From assembly GCF_009299475.1 (NCBI RefSeq), contig NZ_WBSN01000004.1, forward strand, positions 62,001 through 126,000: 64,000 nucleotides of DNA, read 5' to 3'. The stretch comes from Bifidobacterium avesanii (GTDB lineage Bacteria > Actinomycetota > Actinomycetes > Actinomycetales > Bifidobacteriaceae). The notes beneath the pieces were generated by a model, which saw only the letters and a list, made by a program, of their open reading frames with translations, made no database searches and was not told the origin of the DNA. A program made the translations under genes and the position numbers. Positions 51,269 through 59,644 of the stretch are shown here, one piece after another; the first letter of the stretch is position 1, and every line of letters starts with the position of its first letter.

Positions 51269-51514
51269 TCAAGCCGCCACCATGTCCGAACGCACACGCT
51301 CGGGCGCTATATCAATATCACCCGGCCACGTGGGCACACCAAACACAAGACGAACCATATTGAACCGCTCAGGCGTATTAACCTCACGAAACATGCCACG
51401 CGTCACATACTTGGACATGTCAAACACGCCACGGCTCCCGTCCGAGCACGCCACACGAAGCCTAAACCCCGGCAACGGCTCACACTCGGTAACCTTAACC
51501 ATGTAATCAACCAT
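51269..51514 (-). CDS. DUF2442 protein
   Basis: About 81 aa beginning MVDYMVKVTECEPLPGFRLRVACSDGSRGVFDMSKYV, which is the DUF2442 pattern; ATGs at 51517 and 51502 are alternatives. DUF2442 genes commonly follow DUF4160 genes, and the pair has been discussed as toxin-antitoxin-like, without firm proof. It starts 16 bases after the DUF4160 stop. Confidence 0.8.
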   Translation of the reverse strand: MVDYMVKVTECEPLPGFRLRVACSDGSRGVFDMSKYVTRGMFREVNTPERFNMVRLVFGVPTWPGDIDIAPERVRSDMVAA

Positions 51515-51530
51515 CATGCACCCCCTTGTA

Positions 51531-51788
51531 TTATCGCAACGGATCGATCCTAAACGGACGCTCAAGATTAACGGCAAGCTCCCAATCAGCCTCCAATTCG
51601 TCCACGTGCAACTCTATCCAAGCCTGCACAAGACGTCTTTGCTTCCGCGGGAAATCACCGTCCAACACCTCGCCGTCAAACGTAAACGCAGCCTCGTGAC
51701 CTTGATACCGCACATGAATATGTGGCGGCACATGATCCTCGGGGTTCATCGTGACGACGATACCGAAAAACATACTAATTGCCGGCAT
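51531..51788 (-). CDS. DUF4160 protein
   Basis: 85 aa: MPAISMFFGIVVTMNPEDH, then HVPPHIHVRYQGHEAAFTFDGEVLDGDFPRKQRRLVQAWIELH-type sequence with the typical HxPPHxHV motif. First gene of a three-gene minus-strand operon. ATG at 51788 with AAAGGTGGTG upstream. Confidence 0.85.
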   Translation of the reverse strand: MPAISMFFGIVVTMNPEDHVPPHIHVRYQGHEAAFTFDGEVLDGDFPRKQRRLVQAWIELHVDELEADWELAVNLERPFRIDPLR

Positions 51789-51845
51789 TGCACCACCTTT
51801 CGCTAGTAGTTCCCAGCATATCCCGTCTACCTTGGGATACGCTAT

Positions 51846-51880
51846 AGTGCCTTGCTACGGCCATGAAGACCGATGGCAAG
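51846..51880. repeat. Left copy of a 35-bp inverted repeat
   Basis: This block (core TGCCTTGCTACGGCCATGAA) is repeated in inverted orientation at 52823-52857 with two mismatches. The pair brackets about 1 kb holding HTH 2 and HTH 3. A shorter copy of the core (CGGTCTTCATGGCCA) occurs again near 53251. Confidence 0.75.
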
Positions 51881-51938
51881 ACCGACTGTGATTCTGTCTT
51901 TCGCCGCTCACAGTCAAGCGCGACGTAAGCCCTCTGTC

Positions 51939-52154
51939 TTACGATTTATCGTTCTCGGGATCATCCAACAGTTTGCGAGGGTTAGCCACGCGCAACGCGT
52001 CACACAACTTAAGCGCCGTATTTAGCGAAATTTCGCCTATGTCACGTTGCCCAGTCTCCCAATCAGCTACACGCGATTGAGTCAGGCCGGGTATTCGCTC
52101 CGCTAGACGCTGTTGGGTTAACCCTCGCTTCTGCCGTAGTTCCCTTAGACCCAT
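51939..52154 (-). CDS. Small XRE-family HTH regulator 2
   Basis: 71 aa: MGLRELRQKRGLTQQRLAER, GLTQSRVADWETGQRDIGEI, then a helical tail ending DDPENDKS. Closely related to HTH 1 and HTH 3. A GTG at 52163 three codons upstream is an alternative start. The inverted repeat GGACTCAC...GTGAGTCC overlaps the start region. Divergent from HTH 3, with the small-RNA-like region between. Confidence 0.8.
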   Translation of the reverse strand: MGLRELRQKRGLTQQRLAERIPGLTQSRVADWETGQRDIGEISLNTALKLCDALRVANPRKLLDDPENDKS

Positions 52155-52155
52155 T

Positions 52156-52186
52156 GGACTCACCGCCTATAGTTAGTAGTGAGTCC
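52156..52186. promoter_or_regulatory. Likely operator of HTH regulator 2
   Basis: Perfect inverted repeat GGACTCAC (52156-52163) and GTGAGTCC (52179-52186) just upstream of the HTH 2 ATG, matching the site before HTH 1. Confidence 0.6.
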
Positions 52187-52302
52187 GATTGTATCAATCC
52201 ACCAAGGGGAGCGGCCGGAACCCGCTAGGGCCCGGCCTTGCGACTCAACCGATATGCAAGCGGGGCACGCCGTCGAGGAATACGACGACATGCCAACCGT
52301 GA

Positions 52303-52438
52303 TACAATCGCGCCGTGAGTTCATGTATCTGACCACATGAACCACGGAACCGGAGAGTCGCCAACACTAACGAATTTCGTTTCATGTTGTATTCTCCCTT
52401 AAGGTGGTTTGGCCCCGTGCTTATGCGTGGGGCCTTTT
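52303..52438 (+). other. Possible small RNA region with promoter-like start and terminator
   Basis: This lies in the 418-base gap between HTH 2 and HTH 3. It has TACAAT (52303-52308), then a hairpin GTTCATGT-8-ACATGAAC (52319-52342), the palindrome ACGAATTTCGT, and finally GGCCCC-12-GGGGCC with TTTT (52411-52438), a good terminator. No open reading frame of note spans it. It would be an RNA of about 120 nt. The -35 is poor, so this is a suggestion, not a call. Confidence 0.35.
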
Positions 52439-52540
52439 ACATTCCAGTCCGCAAACCGTGGTTTCTGATGCCATCGCGCCGCCGAAACGGCCCACGGCTC
52501 ACTAGCGGGGACAATTCCATGCCGACGATCGATACAATGG

Positions 52541-52567
52541 GACCTACCTCCATATGGGAAGTAGGTC
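52541..52567. promoter_or_regulatory. Likely operator and -10 of HTH regulator 3
   Basis: Perfect inverted repeat GACCTAC (52541-52547) and GTAGGTC (52561-52567) between a TACAAT box (52533-52538) and the HTH 3 start codon, where a bound dimer would block transcription. Confidence 0.65.
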
Positions 52568-52572
52568 TAACT

Positions 52573-52812
52573 ATGACGCTGAGAAAACTCAGGCAGAAGC
52601 GCGGGCTAACCCAGCAAGAGTTAGCCGAACGTGTGCACGGTGTCAACCAGTCTCGCGTCGCCGGCTATGAAAATGGCCGGTATGACGTGCGTAACATGAC
52701 GCTGGGCACGCTGCTTGAAGTGCTTGACGCGGTTGGGCAAAAGGCTCTAGCGCGTAAGCTCCGTACGCTTCTGCTTGAAGATTCCACGTTCGGCGCGGTG
52801 TCCGATAAATAA
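52573..52812 (+). CDS. Small XRE-family HTH regulator 3
   Basis: 79 aa: MTLRKLRQKRGLTQQELAER, NQSRVAGYENGRYDV, then MTLGTLLEVLDAVGQKALARKL. Third member of the local HTH set. The ATG at 52573 is chosen because homology begins there and the operator sits directly upstream. Parts of its 3' end and following DNA are duplicated near 53.2 kb. Confidence 0.82.
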   Translation: MTLRKLRQKRGLTQQELAERVHGVNQSRVAGYENGRYDVRNMTLGTLLEVLDAVGQKALARKLRTLLLEDSTFGAVSDK

Positions 52813-52822
52813 CCCGAGGGCT

Positions 52823-52857
52823 TTGCCGTTGGTCTTCATGGCCGTAGCAAGGCACTA
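52823..52857. repeat. Right copy of the 35-bp inverted repeat
   Basis: Inverted partner of 51846-51880 (core TTCATGGCCGTAGCAAGGCA), directly after the HTH 3 stop. Confidence 0.75.
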
Positions 52858-52980
52858 GGCGCGCCCGTTGGTTGCGCCGTGGGACGTACTAAAAGGGCCC
52901 GCAAGCGTTAGCGGCGCTTGCGGGCCCAAGGTACGGCGCGAACAAAAGTTCGCGTAGCTCCCAGCCAAGGGATACTACTC

Positions 52981-53124
52981 ATGCTAATTCCACATGGTTC
53001 AGTAAGCAAGTTCGTTCCGCACGCCTCTTGCGGGCGGATGCATGAGGTGTCGACCGAGTGGGGCTGGCTATGGTTCACCGTTTGTCTTGACGGTGAACGC
53101 GTAATCAGCGTTCACATGGTCTGA
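52981..53124 (+). CDS. Small hypothetical protein
   Basis: 47 aa: MLIPHGSVSKFVPHASCGRM, then EVSTEWGWLWFTVCLDGERV and a short end. AAGGGA lies about ten bases before the ATG. Mixed beta-type composition with Trp/Phe/Cys; no family recognised. It lies in the low-GC patch among HTH genes. Confidence 0.35.
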   Translation: MLIPHGSVSKFVPHASCGRMHEVSTEWGWLWFTVCLDGERVISVHMV

Positions 53125-53189
53125 TATGTGAGTTTGCGGTCGGAATGGTGTTCCAGCTCTCTTTGGGTGGAATTCATACATAATGAGTC

Positions 53190-53265
53190 GCTGTTTGACG
53201 ACCCCACGCCCGGCGCGGTAGTCGGTAATAAATCATGCGTGGGCTGTCATCGGTCTTCATGGCCA
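53190..53265 (+). pseudogene. Remnant copy of the HTH 3 tail and downstream DNA
   Basis: GGCGCGGTAGTCGGTAATAAAT and then CGGTCTTCATGGCC follow the order seen at the end of HTH 3 (GGCGCGGTGTCCGATAAAT, then TTGGTCTTCATGGCC). The HTH coding part is gone. This indicates a decayed duplicate of the HTH 3 module. Confidence 0.5.
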
Positions 53266-53357
53266 CCGGCTAATGGCCATGTGCCACGGCGGGTGCTGCG
53301 ACGCGCAATGCAATGTCGTAGGAACAAATATGCCAAGCGAGAATAGGATGACCGAAT

Positions 53358-53555
53358 ATGAGCAAGCTGACTATGGAACGGCGGGCGCGCAAAATCGCCG
53401 CCGCCCGGTTACGGGTCCGAAAGCTCGCCGAAGGAATCCGCGTCGTCGGGTATGACGAGCACGGGCCGGTACTGGACATTCCGCAGGCATTCGTGCACCG
53501 GCCGAAGCGATCCACGTCCGGCGCGCTGATTCTGCCCGAGGAGTGGGCGGACTGA
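53358..53555 (+). CDS. Small hypothetical protein
   Basis: 65 aa, basic N-terminus (MSKLTMERRARKIAAARLRV) followed by GYDEHGPVLDIPQAFVHRP and ending LPEEWAD. Start ATG with AGGA ahead. No family recognised; composition and place suggest an element-borne gene. It is the last item before the core-type aminotransferase gene. Confidence 0.45.
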   Translation: MSKLTMERRARKIAAARLRVRKLAEGIRVVGYDEHGPVLDIPQAFVHRPKRSTSGALILPEEWAD

Positions 53556-53716
53556 CATTCGCCGCGGACGTTTCAGGATCGTCGGTGTCGCGTGCGCCCC
53601 GCCGGGAAACATGCCGCGGCTATCATCGGGCAGCAGTTTCGGCCATGCGGCGCAATGGCGCATGGCCGGCCCCGGCGCAAGGAATCCGGGAGCCCGGAAA
53701 TTCAGGGAGGAACCGC

Positions 53717-54889
53717 ATGCCCGCAGTGTCGCTTCGCGCCCGTCAGGCGCTGTACCCGTCCGTCCGCGAAATGTTCGAACGCGCAGCCCGCGTGCCGGAC
53801 GCCGTCTCCTTCGCGATCGGCGAACCCGGGTTCGACACCCCGCGGGCCATGATCGACGCGGCGTACCGTGCGGCGCTCGCCGGGGACACGCACTACACGC
53901 CCAACCGCGGCGCCGAAGCCCTGCGGCGCGCGTGGTGCGACCACCGCAACCGGGCGGACGGCACGGACTACGACCCGGAGCGCGAGATCATCGTCACCGC
54001 GGGCGGCATGGAGGGCGTGCTGCTCGCCATGATCGCCGCCATGGACCCCGGCGACAACATCCTCATCCCGGACCCCGGCTACGCGAACTACTTCGGCCAG
54101 GCGCAGATGGCGCAGGTGGGCGTGGTGCCCGTGCCGTTGCACGAGGAGCACGGCTGGCGCATGCGGGCCGAGGACCTCGAGGCCGCGGTCACGCCGCGCT
54201 CGCGGGCGCTGCTGCTCAACTCGCCGTCCAACCCGACCGGCGCGATCATCGATCCGGGGGAGATGGAGCGGATCGCGCGCGTGGCCCGCGAGCACGACCT
54301 GTGGGTGATCAGCGACGAGGTGTACCGCGCGTTCGTGTACGACGACGGCAAGCCGTGCCCGTCCATCGCGCAGATGCCCGGCATGAAGGGGCGCACGCTC
54401 GTGGTGGACAGCTTCTCCAAAACATATGCGATGACCGGCTGGCGCATCGGCTGCGTGTTCGGGCCGGAGCAGGCCGTGGACCAGATGACCGTGATGCAGG
54501 AGAACGTCGTCTCGTGCGTGCCCGGCGCCCTGCAGGCCGGCGCGGTCGCGGCGCTCGAAGGCTCGGCGGACATCCTCGCGACCATGAAGGCCGCGTACCG
54601 GGCCAACCGCGACATGGTGGTGGACGCCGTCGCGCGCATGCCGCTCGTGACCTGCAACGTGCCCGACGGCGCGTTCTACGTGCTCATCAACGTGAAGGCC
54701 ACGGGGCTGGACGACCGGGAGTTCGCCTATCGGCTGCTCGACGAGGCGCGTGTGGTGGTCACGCCCGCCTCCGGATTCGGCTCGCGCGGCGCAGGCTACG
54801 TGCGCCTGAGCTACGTGGGTACGGGCGAGGCGACCGCCGAGGGGCTGCGGCGCATGCGCGCGTGGCTTGACGGCATGAACAGGGCGTGA
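53717..54889 (+). CDS. Class I/II PLP-dependent aminotransferase
   Basis: 390 aa, AspC/PatA-like fold type I. It has AIGEPGFDTPRAM, YTPNRGAEALRRA, the NSPSNPTGAI substrate loop, WVISDEVYRAFVYD and the PLP lysine in DSFSKTYAMTGWRIGC. The ATG at 53717 follows GGGAGG. High GC returns here, marking the end of the low-GC patch. Amino donor not assignable from sequence. Confidence 0.9.
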   Translation: MPAVSLRARQALYPSVREMFERAARVPDAVSFAIGEPGFDTPRAMIDAAYRAALAGDTHYTPNRGAEALRRAWCDHRNRADGTDYDPEREIIVTAGGMEGVLLAMIAAMDPGDNILIPDPGYANYFGQAQMAQVGVVPVPLHEEHGWRMRAEDLEAAVTPRSRALLLNSPSNPTGAIIDPGEMERIARVAREHDLWVISDEVYRAFVYDDGKPCPSIAQMPGMKGRTLVVDSFSKTYAMTGWRIGCVFGPEQAVDQMTVMQENVVSCVPGALQAGAVAALEGSADILATMKAAYRANRDMVVDAVARMPLVTCNVPDGAFYVLINVKATGLDDREFAYRLLDEARVVVTPASGFGSRGAGYVRLSYVGTGEATAEGLRRMRAWLDGMNRA

Positions 54890-55022
54890 CGCCGGCGGGT
54901 GCTAGGATTTTCGCGTCCACCATAGCGGGCTGGCATATGGACGTACGTACGTACACCATGGCGTGATGGCATGCGGTGCGGGACGGAACGAGCGACACAG
55001 GACGAGTAACCGGGAGCGGCGT

Positions 55023-56921
55023 GTGAACACGGTGAGGGAACTGCTGCGGCATCTGGGCGAATTCAGGCGGGACACCGCGCTGACGCCCGTGTGGATGGTC
55101 GGGGAGGTGGTGTGCGAGATGATCATCCCGTTGCTCATGGCCACGCTCATCGACCAGGGCGTGGAGCGCGGCGACATGGGCGTGATCGGGCGCACCGCCG
55201 CGATCATGGTCGCCGTGGCCCTGTGCGGCCTCACGTTCGGCTGCCTCGGCTCGGTGTTCGGCTCGCGCGCCTGCACCGGATTCGCCCGGAACCTGAGGCA
55301 GGACCAGTACGACAACATCCAGACGTTCTCGTTCTCCAACATCGACCGCTTCTCCACGCCGAGCCTTGTGACGAGGCTCACCACCGACGTGATGAACATC
55401 CAGAACGCCACCATGATGATCCTGCGGATGGTGCCGCGCGCCTTCTCCAGCCTCATCATCGCCATGTGCATGGCGTTCGTGGTCTCCGGCACCATGGCGC
55501 TCATCTATTTGGGCGCGGTCGTGGTGCTCGGCGTGGTGCTCGGCATCCTCATGTCCATCGCCGCGAAGTACTTCCGCCGCGCGTTCCCCGAATACGACGC
55601 GATGAACGAATCCGTGGAGGAGAACGTGACCGCCATGCGCGCGGTGAAGGCGTTCGCCCGCGAGGGCATGCAGACCCGCGTGTTCAAAGCCACGTCCAAG
55701 CGCATCTACGACATCTTCCTCAAGGCCGAGCTCGTGCTCGCCGCCGTGGACCCGATCATCCAGGCGACCATATGGGGATGCCTGCTGCTCATCAGCTGGG
55801 TGGGCTCGCACCTCATCGTGCAGGACCAGCTCACCACCGGCGACCTGACGAGCCTCTTAATGTACTGCATGAACATCCTCATGAGCCTCGTCATGCTCTC
55901 GATGACCATCGTGATGATCACCATGTCCTCCGCGTCCGCGCGCCGTATCGTCGAGGTGCTCCGCGAAAGGGACGACATGCCGTCCGCCGCGCACCCGGTG
56001 ACCGAGGTGCGCGACGGGTCGGTCGTCTTCGACCACGTGGACTTCGCCTATCCGGCCGTGAAGCCCTCCGAGCACGACCCCGCCGCCCGACGCCGGGCCG
56101 AGGCCGCCGCGCGGTTCGATGGCAGGCGCGACAAGGCTCGCAACGCCCTGACGGACGTCAACCTCTCCATTCCCTCCGGCGCGGTCGTCGGCGTGATCGG
56201 CGGCACCGGATCGTCCAAGACCACGCTCGTCAACCTCATCCCGCGCCTGTACGACGTGACCGGCGGCAGCCTCAAGGTCGGGGGCGTGGACGTGCGCGAC
56301 TACGACCGGAACGCGCTGCGAGACAAGGTCGCCGTGGTCCTGCAGAACAACGTGCTGTTCTCCGGCACCATCGCGGCGAACCTCCGTTGGGGCAATCCGG
56401 ACGCCACGATCGACGACTGCCGGCGCGCCTGCCGCATCGCGTGCGCCGACGAGTTCGTCGACCGGCTGCCCGACGGCTACGAGGCCAGGGTGGAGCAGGG
56501 CGGCCAGAACTTCTCCGGCGGCCAGAAGCAGCGCCTGTGCATCGCCCGCGCCCTGCTCAAGGACCCGAAGGTGCTCATCCTCGACGACTCCACGTCCGCC
56601 GTGGACACCGGCACCGACGCCCGCATCCGCCGCGCGTTCGCCAACGACATGCCCGGCGTCACCAAGATCATCATCGCCCAGCGCATCTCCAGCGTGGAGG
56701 ACGCGGACATGATCGTCGTGCTCGACGACGGGCGGATCGACGGCGTCGGCACGCACGCCGAGCTCATGGCGTCCAACGAGATCTACCGCAGCATCCACGA
56801 CCTGCAGACGCAGGGCGGCGGCGACTTCGACGAGGCGGCGTTCGACGGCGTCGCGGAGGCCGGTGTCGCGGAGGACAACCAAGACGGCAAGGACGATTCC
56901 GACGAAGAGGAGGTGCGCTGA
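55023..56921 (+). CDS. ABC exporter half-transporter, subunit 1 (degenerate ATP site)
   Basis: 632 aa: six-helix membrane domain (about 1-300) then ATPase. Walker A reads GGTGSSKTT instead of GxxGxGKS/T, the signature is FSGGQKQRL, and the catalytic Glu after Walker B is Asp (LILDDSTSAVD). Such a degenerate site is normal in one half of heterodimeric exporters. GTG start at 55023 with GGGAG ahead. It overlaps subunit 2 by one base (TGATG), so the two form a heterodimer. The gap before it is 133 bases. Substrate unknown. Confidence 0.9.
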   Translation: MNTVRELLRHLGEFRRDTALTPVWMVGEVVCEMIIPLLMATLIDQGVERGDMGVIGRTAAIMVAVALCGLTFGCLGSVFGSRACTGFARNLRQDQYDNIQTFSFSNIDRFSTPSLVTRLTTDVMNIQNATMMILRMVPRAFSSLIIAMCMAFVVSGTMALIYLGAVVVLGVVLGILMSIAAKYFRRAFPEYDAMNESVEENVTAMRAVKAFAREGMQTRVFKATSKRIYDIFLKAELVLAAVDPIIQATIWGCLLLISWVGSHLIVQDQLTTGDLTSLLMYCMNILMSLVMLSMTIVMITMSSASARRIVEVLRERDDMPSAAHPVTEVRDGSVVFDHVDFAYPAVKPSEHDPAARRRAEAAARFDGRRDKARNALTDVNLSIPSGAVVGVIGGTGSSKTTLVNLIPRLYDVTGGSLKVGGVDVRDYDRNALRDKVAVVLQNNVLFSGTIAANLRWGNPDATIDDCRRACRIACADEFVDRLPDGYEARVEQGGQNFSGGQKQRLCIARALLKDPKVLILDDSTSAVDTGTDARIRRAFANDMPGVTKIIIAQRISSVEDADMIVVLDDGRIDGVGTHAELMASNEIYRSIHDLQTQGGGDFDEAAFDGVAEAGVAEDNQDGKDDSDEEEVR

Positions 56922-58852
56922 TGCCCGCTCCCGGATCCCGCAACAACGCCGGACGCGCGGCGGCCGGAGCCAAGGCCGCCCGCGAGCTCGACCACCCGTT
57001 CCGCACGTTCATGCGCCTGATCGGCTTCGTGCTCAGGCTGTACGGCTGGCAGTACTGCGCGGTGATCGCCCTGATCGTCGTCACCATCGTCGCGCAGGTG
57101 CGCGGCAACCTGTTCTTCCAGACGCTCATCGACGACTACATCACGCCCATGCTCGCCTCCGGCGGCCGCGACTTCGGCCCCCTGCTCGCGGCCATCGGAT
57201 CGCTCGCCGCCATCTACGCGCTCGGCGTCGCGGCGAACGCGGCCAGCGCGGTGCTCAAGGCATTCGTCACGCAGGGCTTCCTGATGAAGCTGCGCAACCG
57301 CATGTTCTCGCACATGCAGAAGCTGCCGCTCGGCTACTTCGACACGAACACGCGCGGCGACGTGATGAGCCTGTACACCAACGACATCGACACCCTGCGC
57401 CAGATGGTCTCGCAGTCGGTGCCGCAGATCTTCAACTCGCTGCTCACCATCGTCATGGTGCTGGCGAGCATGGTCTACCTGTCCGTGCCGCTCACGCTGG
57501 TGGTGCTCGTCGTCTCCGGCGTCATGGTGTGGACCACGAAGGTGCTCACCGGCAAGTCAGGCACGTACTTCTCGCGCCAGCAGAAGTCGGTCGGCGCGCT
57601 CAACGGCTACGTCGAGGAGATGATGACCGGGCAGAGGGTCGTCAAGGCGTTCACGCACGAGGAGGCCGCCAAGGCGAGGTTCCGCGAGCTCAACGGGAAG
57701 CTGTACGAGGCGTCCAACAACGCGAACAAGTTCTCCGGATTCCTCGGGCCCATCAACAACCAGCTCGGCTACGTGGCCTACGTGCTGAGCGCCCTCGTCG
57801 GCGGCGCGCTCGCCGTGACCGGGACCACCGGGCTCACGCTCGGCGCGCTGGTGAGCTTCCTCACGTTCGTCAAGTCGTTCACCATGCCGATCAGCCAGGT
57901 CAGCCAGCAGCTCAACTCCATCGTCATGGGCCTCGCCGGCGCGGACCGCATCTTCAAGCTGCTTGACCTCCCGGAGGAGACCGACGCCGGCGAGGTGACG
58001 CTGGTCTCCGTGCGCGAGGACCCGTCCACGGGCGCATTGCGCGAGACGGACGAGCGCACCGACCGGTGGGGCTGGAAGGACCTCGCGAGCGGCCGCATCA
58101 CGCCCATGCGCGGCGACATCCGCCTGAACGACGTGACCTTCGGCTACGTGAAGGGCAAGACCGTGCTGCACGACATGACCATGTTCGCCAAGCCCGGCCA
58201 GAAGATCGCGCTCGTCGGCTCCACCGGCGCCGGAAAGACCACGATCACCAACCTCATCACCCGCTTCTACGACATCGACTCCGGCTCCATCGCCTACGAC
58301 GGCATCGACGTGACGCGCATCCGCAAGGCCGACTTGCGCCGCTCGCTCGGCATGGTCCTGCAGGACACGCACCTGTTCTCCGGCTCGATCATGGAGAACA
58401 TCCGCTTCGGACGGCTCGACGCCACCGACGATGAGGTGATCGCCGCCGCGAAGCTCGCCAACGCGCACACGTTCATCGAGAAGCTGCCCGCCGGCTACGA
58501 CACGCAGCTCACCGGCGACGGCGCCTCCCTGAGCCAGGGCCAACGCCAGATGCTCGCCATCGCCCGCGCCGCCGTGGCCGACCCGCCGGCGTTGATTTTG
58601 GACGAGGCCACTTCGTCCATCGACACCCGCACCGAGGCGCTCGTGCAGGCCGGCATGGACGGGCTCATGAAGGGCCGCACCACGTTCGTGATCGCCCACC
58701 GCCTCTCCACCATCCGCAACGCCGACTGCATCATGGTGATCGAGGCCGGGCGGATCATCGAACGCGGCACGCATGAGGAATTGATCGCCCAGCGCGGCCG
58801 GTACTACACGCTCTACACCGGGCTGAAGGGCGGCGGTTCGTCGGAGGAGTAG
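56921..58852 (+). CDS. ABC exporter half-transporter, subunit 2 (canonical ATP site)
   Basis: 643 aa: six-helix membrane domain with LPLGYFDTNTRGDVMSLYTNDIDTLRQ, then ATPase with Walker A GSTGAGKTT, signature LSQGQRQML and Walker B LILDEATSSID with the catalytic Glu intact. A 40-residue linker precedes the ATPase. Pairs with subunit 1. Bifidobacteria use similar pairs for drug or peptide export; the cargo here is unknown. Confidence 0.92.
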   Translation: MPAPGSRNNAGRAAAGAKAARELDHPFRTFMRLIGFVLRLYGWQYCAVIALIVVTIVAQVRGNLFFQTLIDDYITPMLASGGRDFGPLLAAIGSLAAIYALGVAANAASAVLKAFVTQGFLMKLRNRMFSHMQKLPLGYFDTNTRGDVMSLYTNDIDTLRQMVSQSVPQIFNSLLTIVMVLASMVYLSVPLTLVVLVVSGVMVWTTKVLTGKSGTYFSRQQKSVGALNGYVEEMMTGQRVVKAFTHEEAAKARFRELNGKLYEASNNANKFSGFLGPINNQLGYVAYVLSALVGGALAVTGTTGLTLGALVSFLTFVKSFTMPISQVSQQLNSIVMGLAGADRIFKLLDLPEETDAGEVTLVSVREDPSTGALRETDERTDRWGWKDLASGRITPMRGDIRLNDVTFGYVKGKTVLHDMTMFAKPGQKIALVGSTGAGKTTITNLITRFYDIDSGSIAYDGIDVTRIRKADLRRSLGMVLQDTHLFSGSIMENIRFGRLDATDDEVIAAAKLANAHTFIEKLPAGYDTQLTGDGASLSQGQRQMLAIARAAVADPPALILDEATSSIDTRTEALVQAGMDGLMKGRTTFVIAHRLSTIRNADCIMVIEAGRIIERGTHEELIAQRGRYYTLYTGLKGGGSSEE

Positions 58853-59161
58853 CGGCGGGTGGTCGGGCGGTGGTCCGGTCCGTGCGTGGGACCGGTTCCC
58901 GTGCGTGGATTGGGCCGCCTGATTCGCCGTCGGCGGGCTGGCATGGCCCAGCGGCCCGCCCGTAGGAGTCGGTTGTGGGCGGCAGACTGCGGGGCTGCAT
59001 ATTTCCGCTCGTCCGTGGCCGTGCCGCTCCCGATCCCGGCTCGTCCGCCCGATCGGTCGGCGATATTCGCCCCGCTGTCTGACGGACCTCCCGGTGTGGT
59101 CCTTCCGCCCGTTCCTTCGCCTTCTTTTCTTTGGGTTTGGTCGGTTGTCCGTCCGAAATAA
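58853..59161. other. Gap after the ABC exporter
   Basis: No credible gene on either strand. GC rich, with a GGCGGGC/GCCCGCC hairpin near 58935-58965 that may end the exporter transcript but lacks a T run. The 52-bp repeat array begins at its right end. Confidence 0.5.
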
Positions 59162-59400
59162 TATCGGCGTGATATGGAACCGTACGTAGAAGGCTCCCGA
59201 ATGGCATAAAACATATCGCTCCGACACGGAACCGCGCCCGGGCGGATGGTGGATGACGGGAATAATATCGATGTGATACGAAACCGTGCATGGAGACCGA
59301 CTGAGCGGCGTGAATTGTATCGTCCCGATACGGAACGGTACGCAGGTACCGACTGACCGACTGAGCGGCGCGGGTCCATACTGCCGAATGCGGAACCGCG
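59162..59400. repeat. Left 52-bp repeat array flanking nuclease copy D (5 units)
   Basis: Units begin (TATC of the palindrome) at 59162, 59214, 59266 and 59318, exactly 52 bp apart. A decayed fifth unit is at 59379, displaced by a 9-bp internal duplication near 59350. Each unit has TATC-5-GATA followed by nGGAACCGTnC and then a GGCGTGAAT-like stretch. Orientation is the same as in the right-hand array. The 244 bases from here to the gene carry the upstream region shared with copy A (GACACGCCCGAAC, CACGTTCG twice). Confidence 0.88.
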
Positions 59401-59644
59401 TGCAAAGATGGCGGACACGTCGAGACTGCGTTGGGCGGTGCGAGGAATGAGGCATGTCGCATGTGCGCAGCGCGGCAATGCAACCCGCGCCGGATGCCTC
59501 CGCCGCCACGTTCGACCACGGACGCGGCGGTTATCCACCGTTGTGGTCGCGACACGCCCGAACATGCCCGTTCGGGGGTCACGTTCGTTCACATCGGCCC
59601 GTTCGGCTGGCGTCTGACGCGCCCGACCCGATACGGTGCGAACC

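Noticed and set aside
52981..53000. ATGCTAATTC shared between the small gene at 52981 and the CRISPR repeat
   Set aside because: A ten-base match without further similarity or pairing potential; probably chance.
53128..53346. 72-codon plus-strand open frame
   Set aside because: It covers the decayed copy of the HTH 3 tail and has no homology or start signal of its own.
55023..56921. ABC exporter subunit 1 as a dead pseudogene because of its altered Walker motifs
   Set aside because: The frame is intact and the partner subunit has a full ATP site; one degenerate site is normal in heterodimeric exporters.
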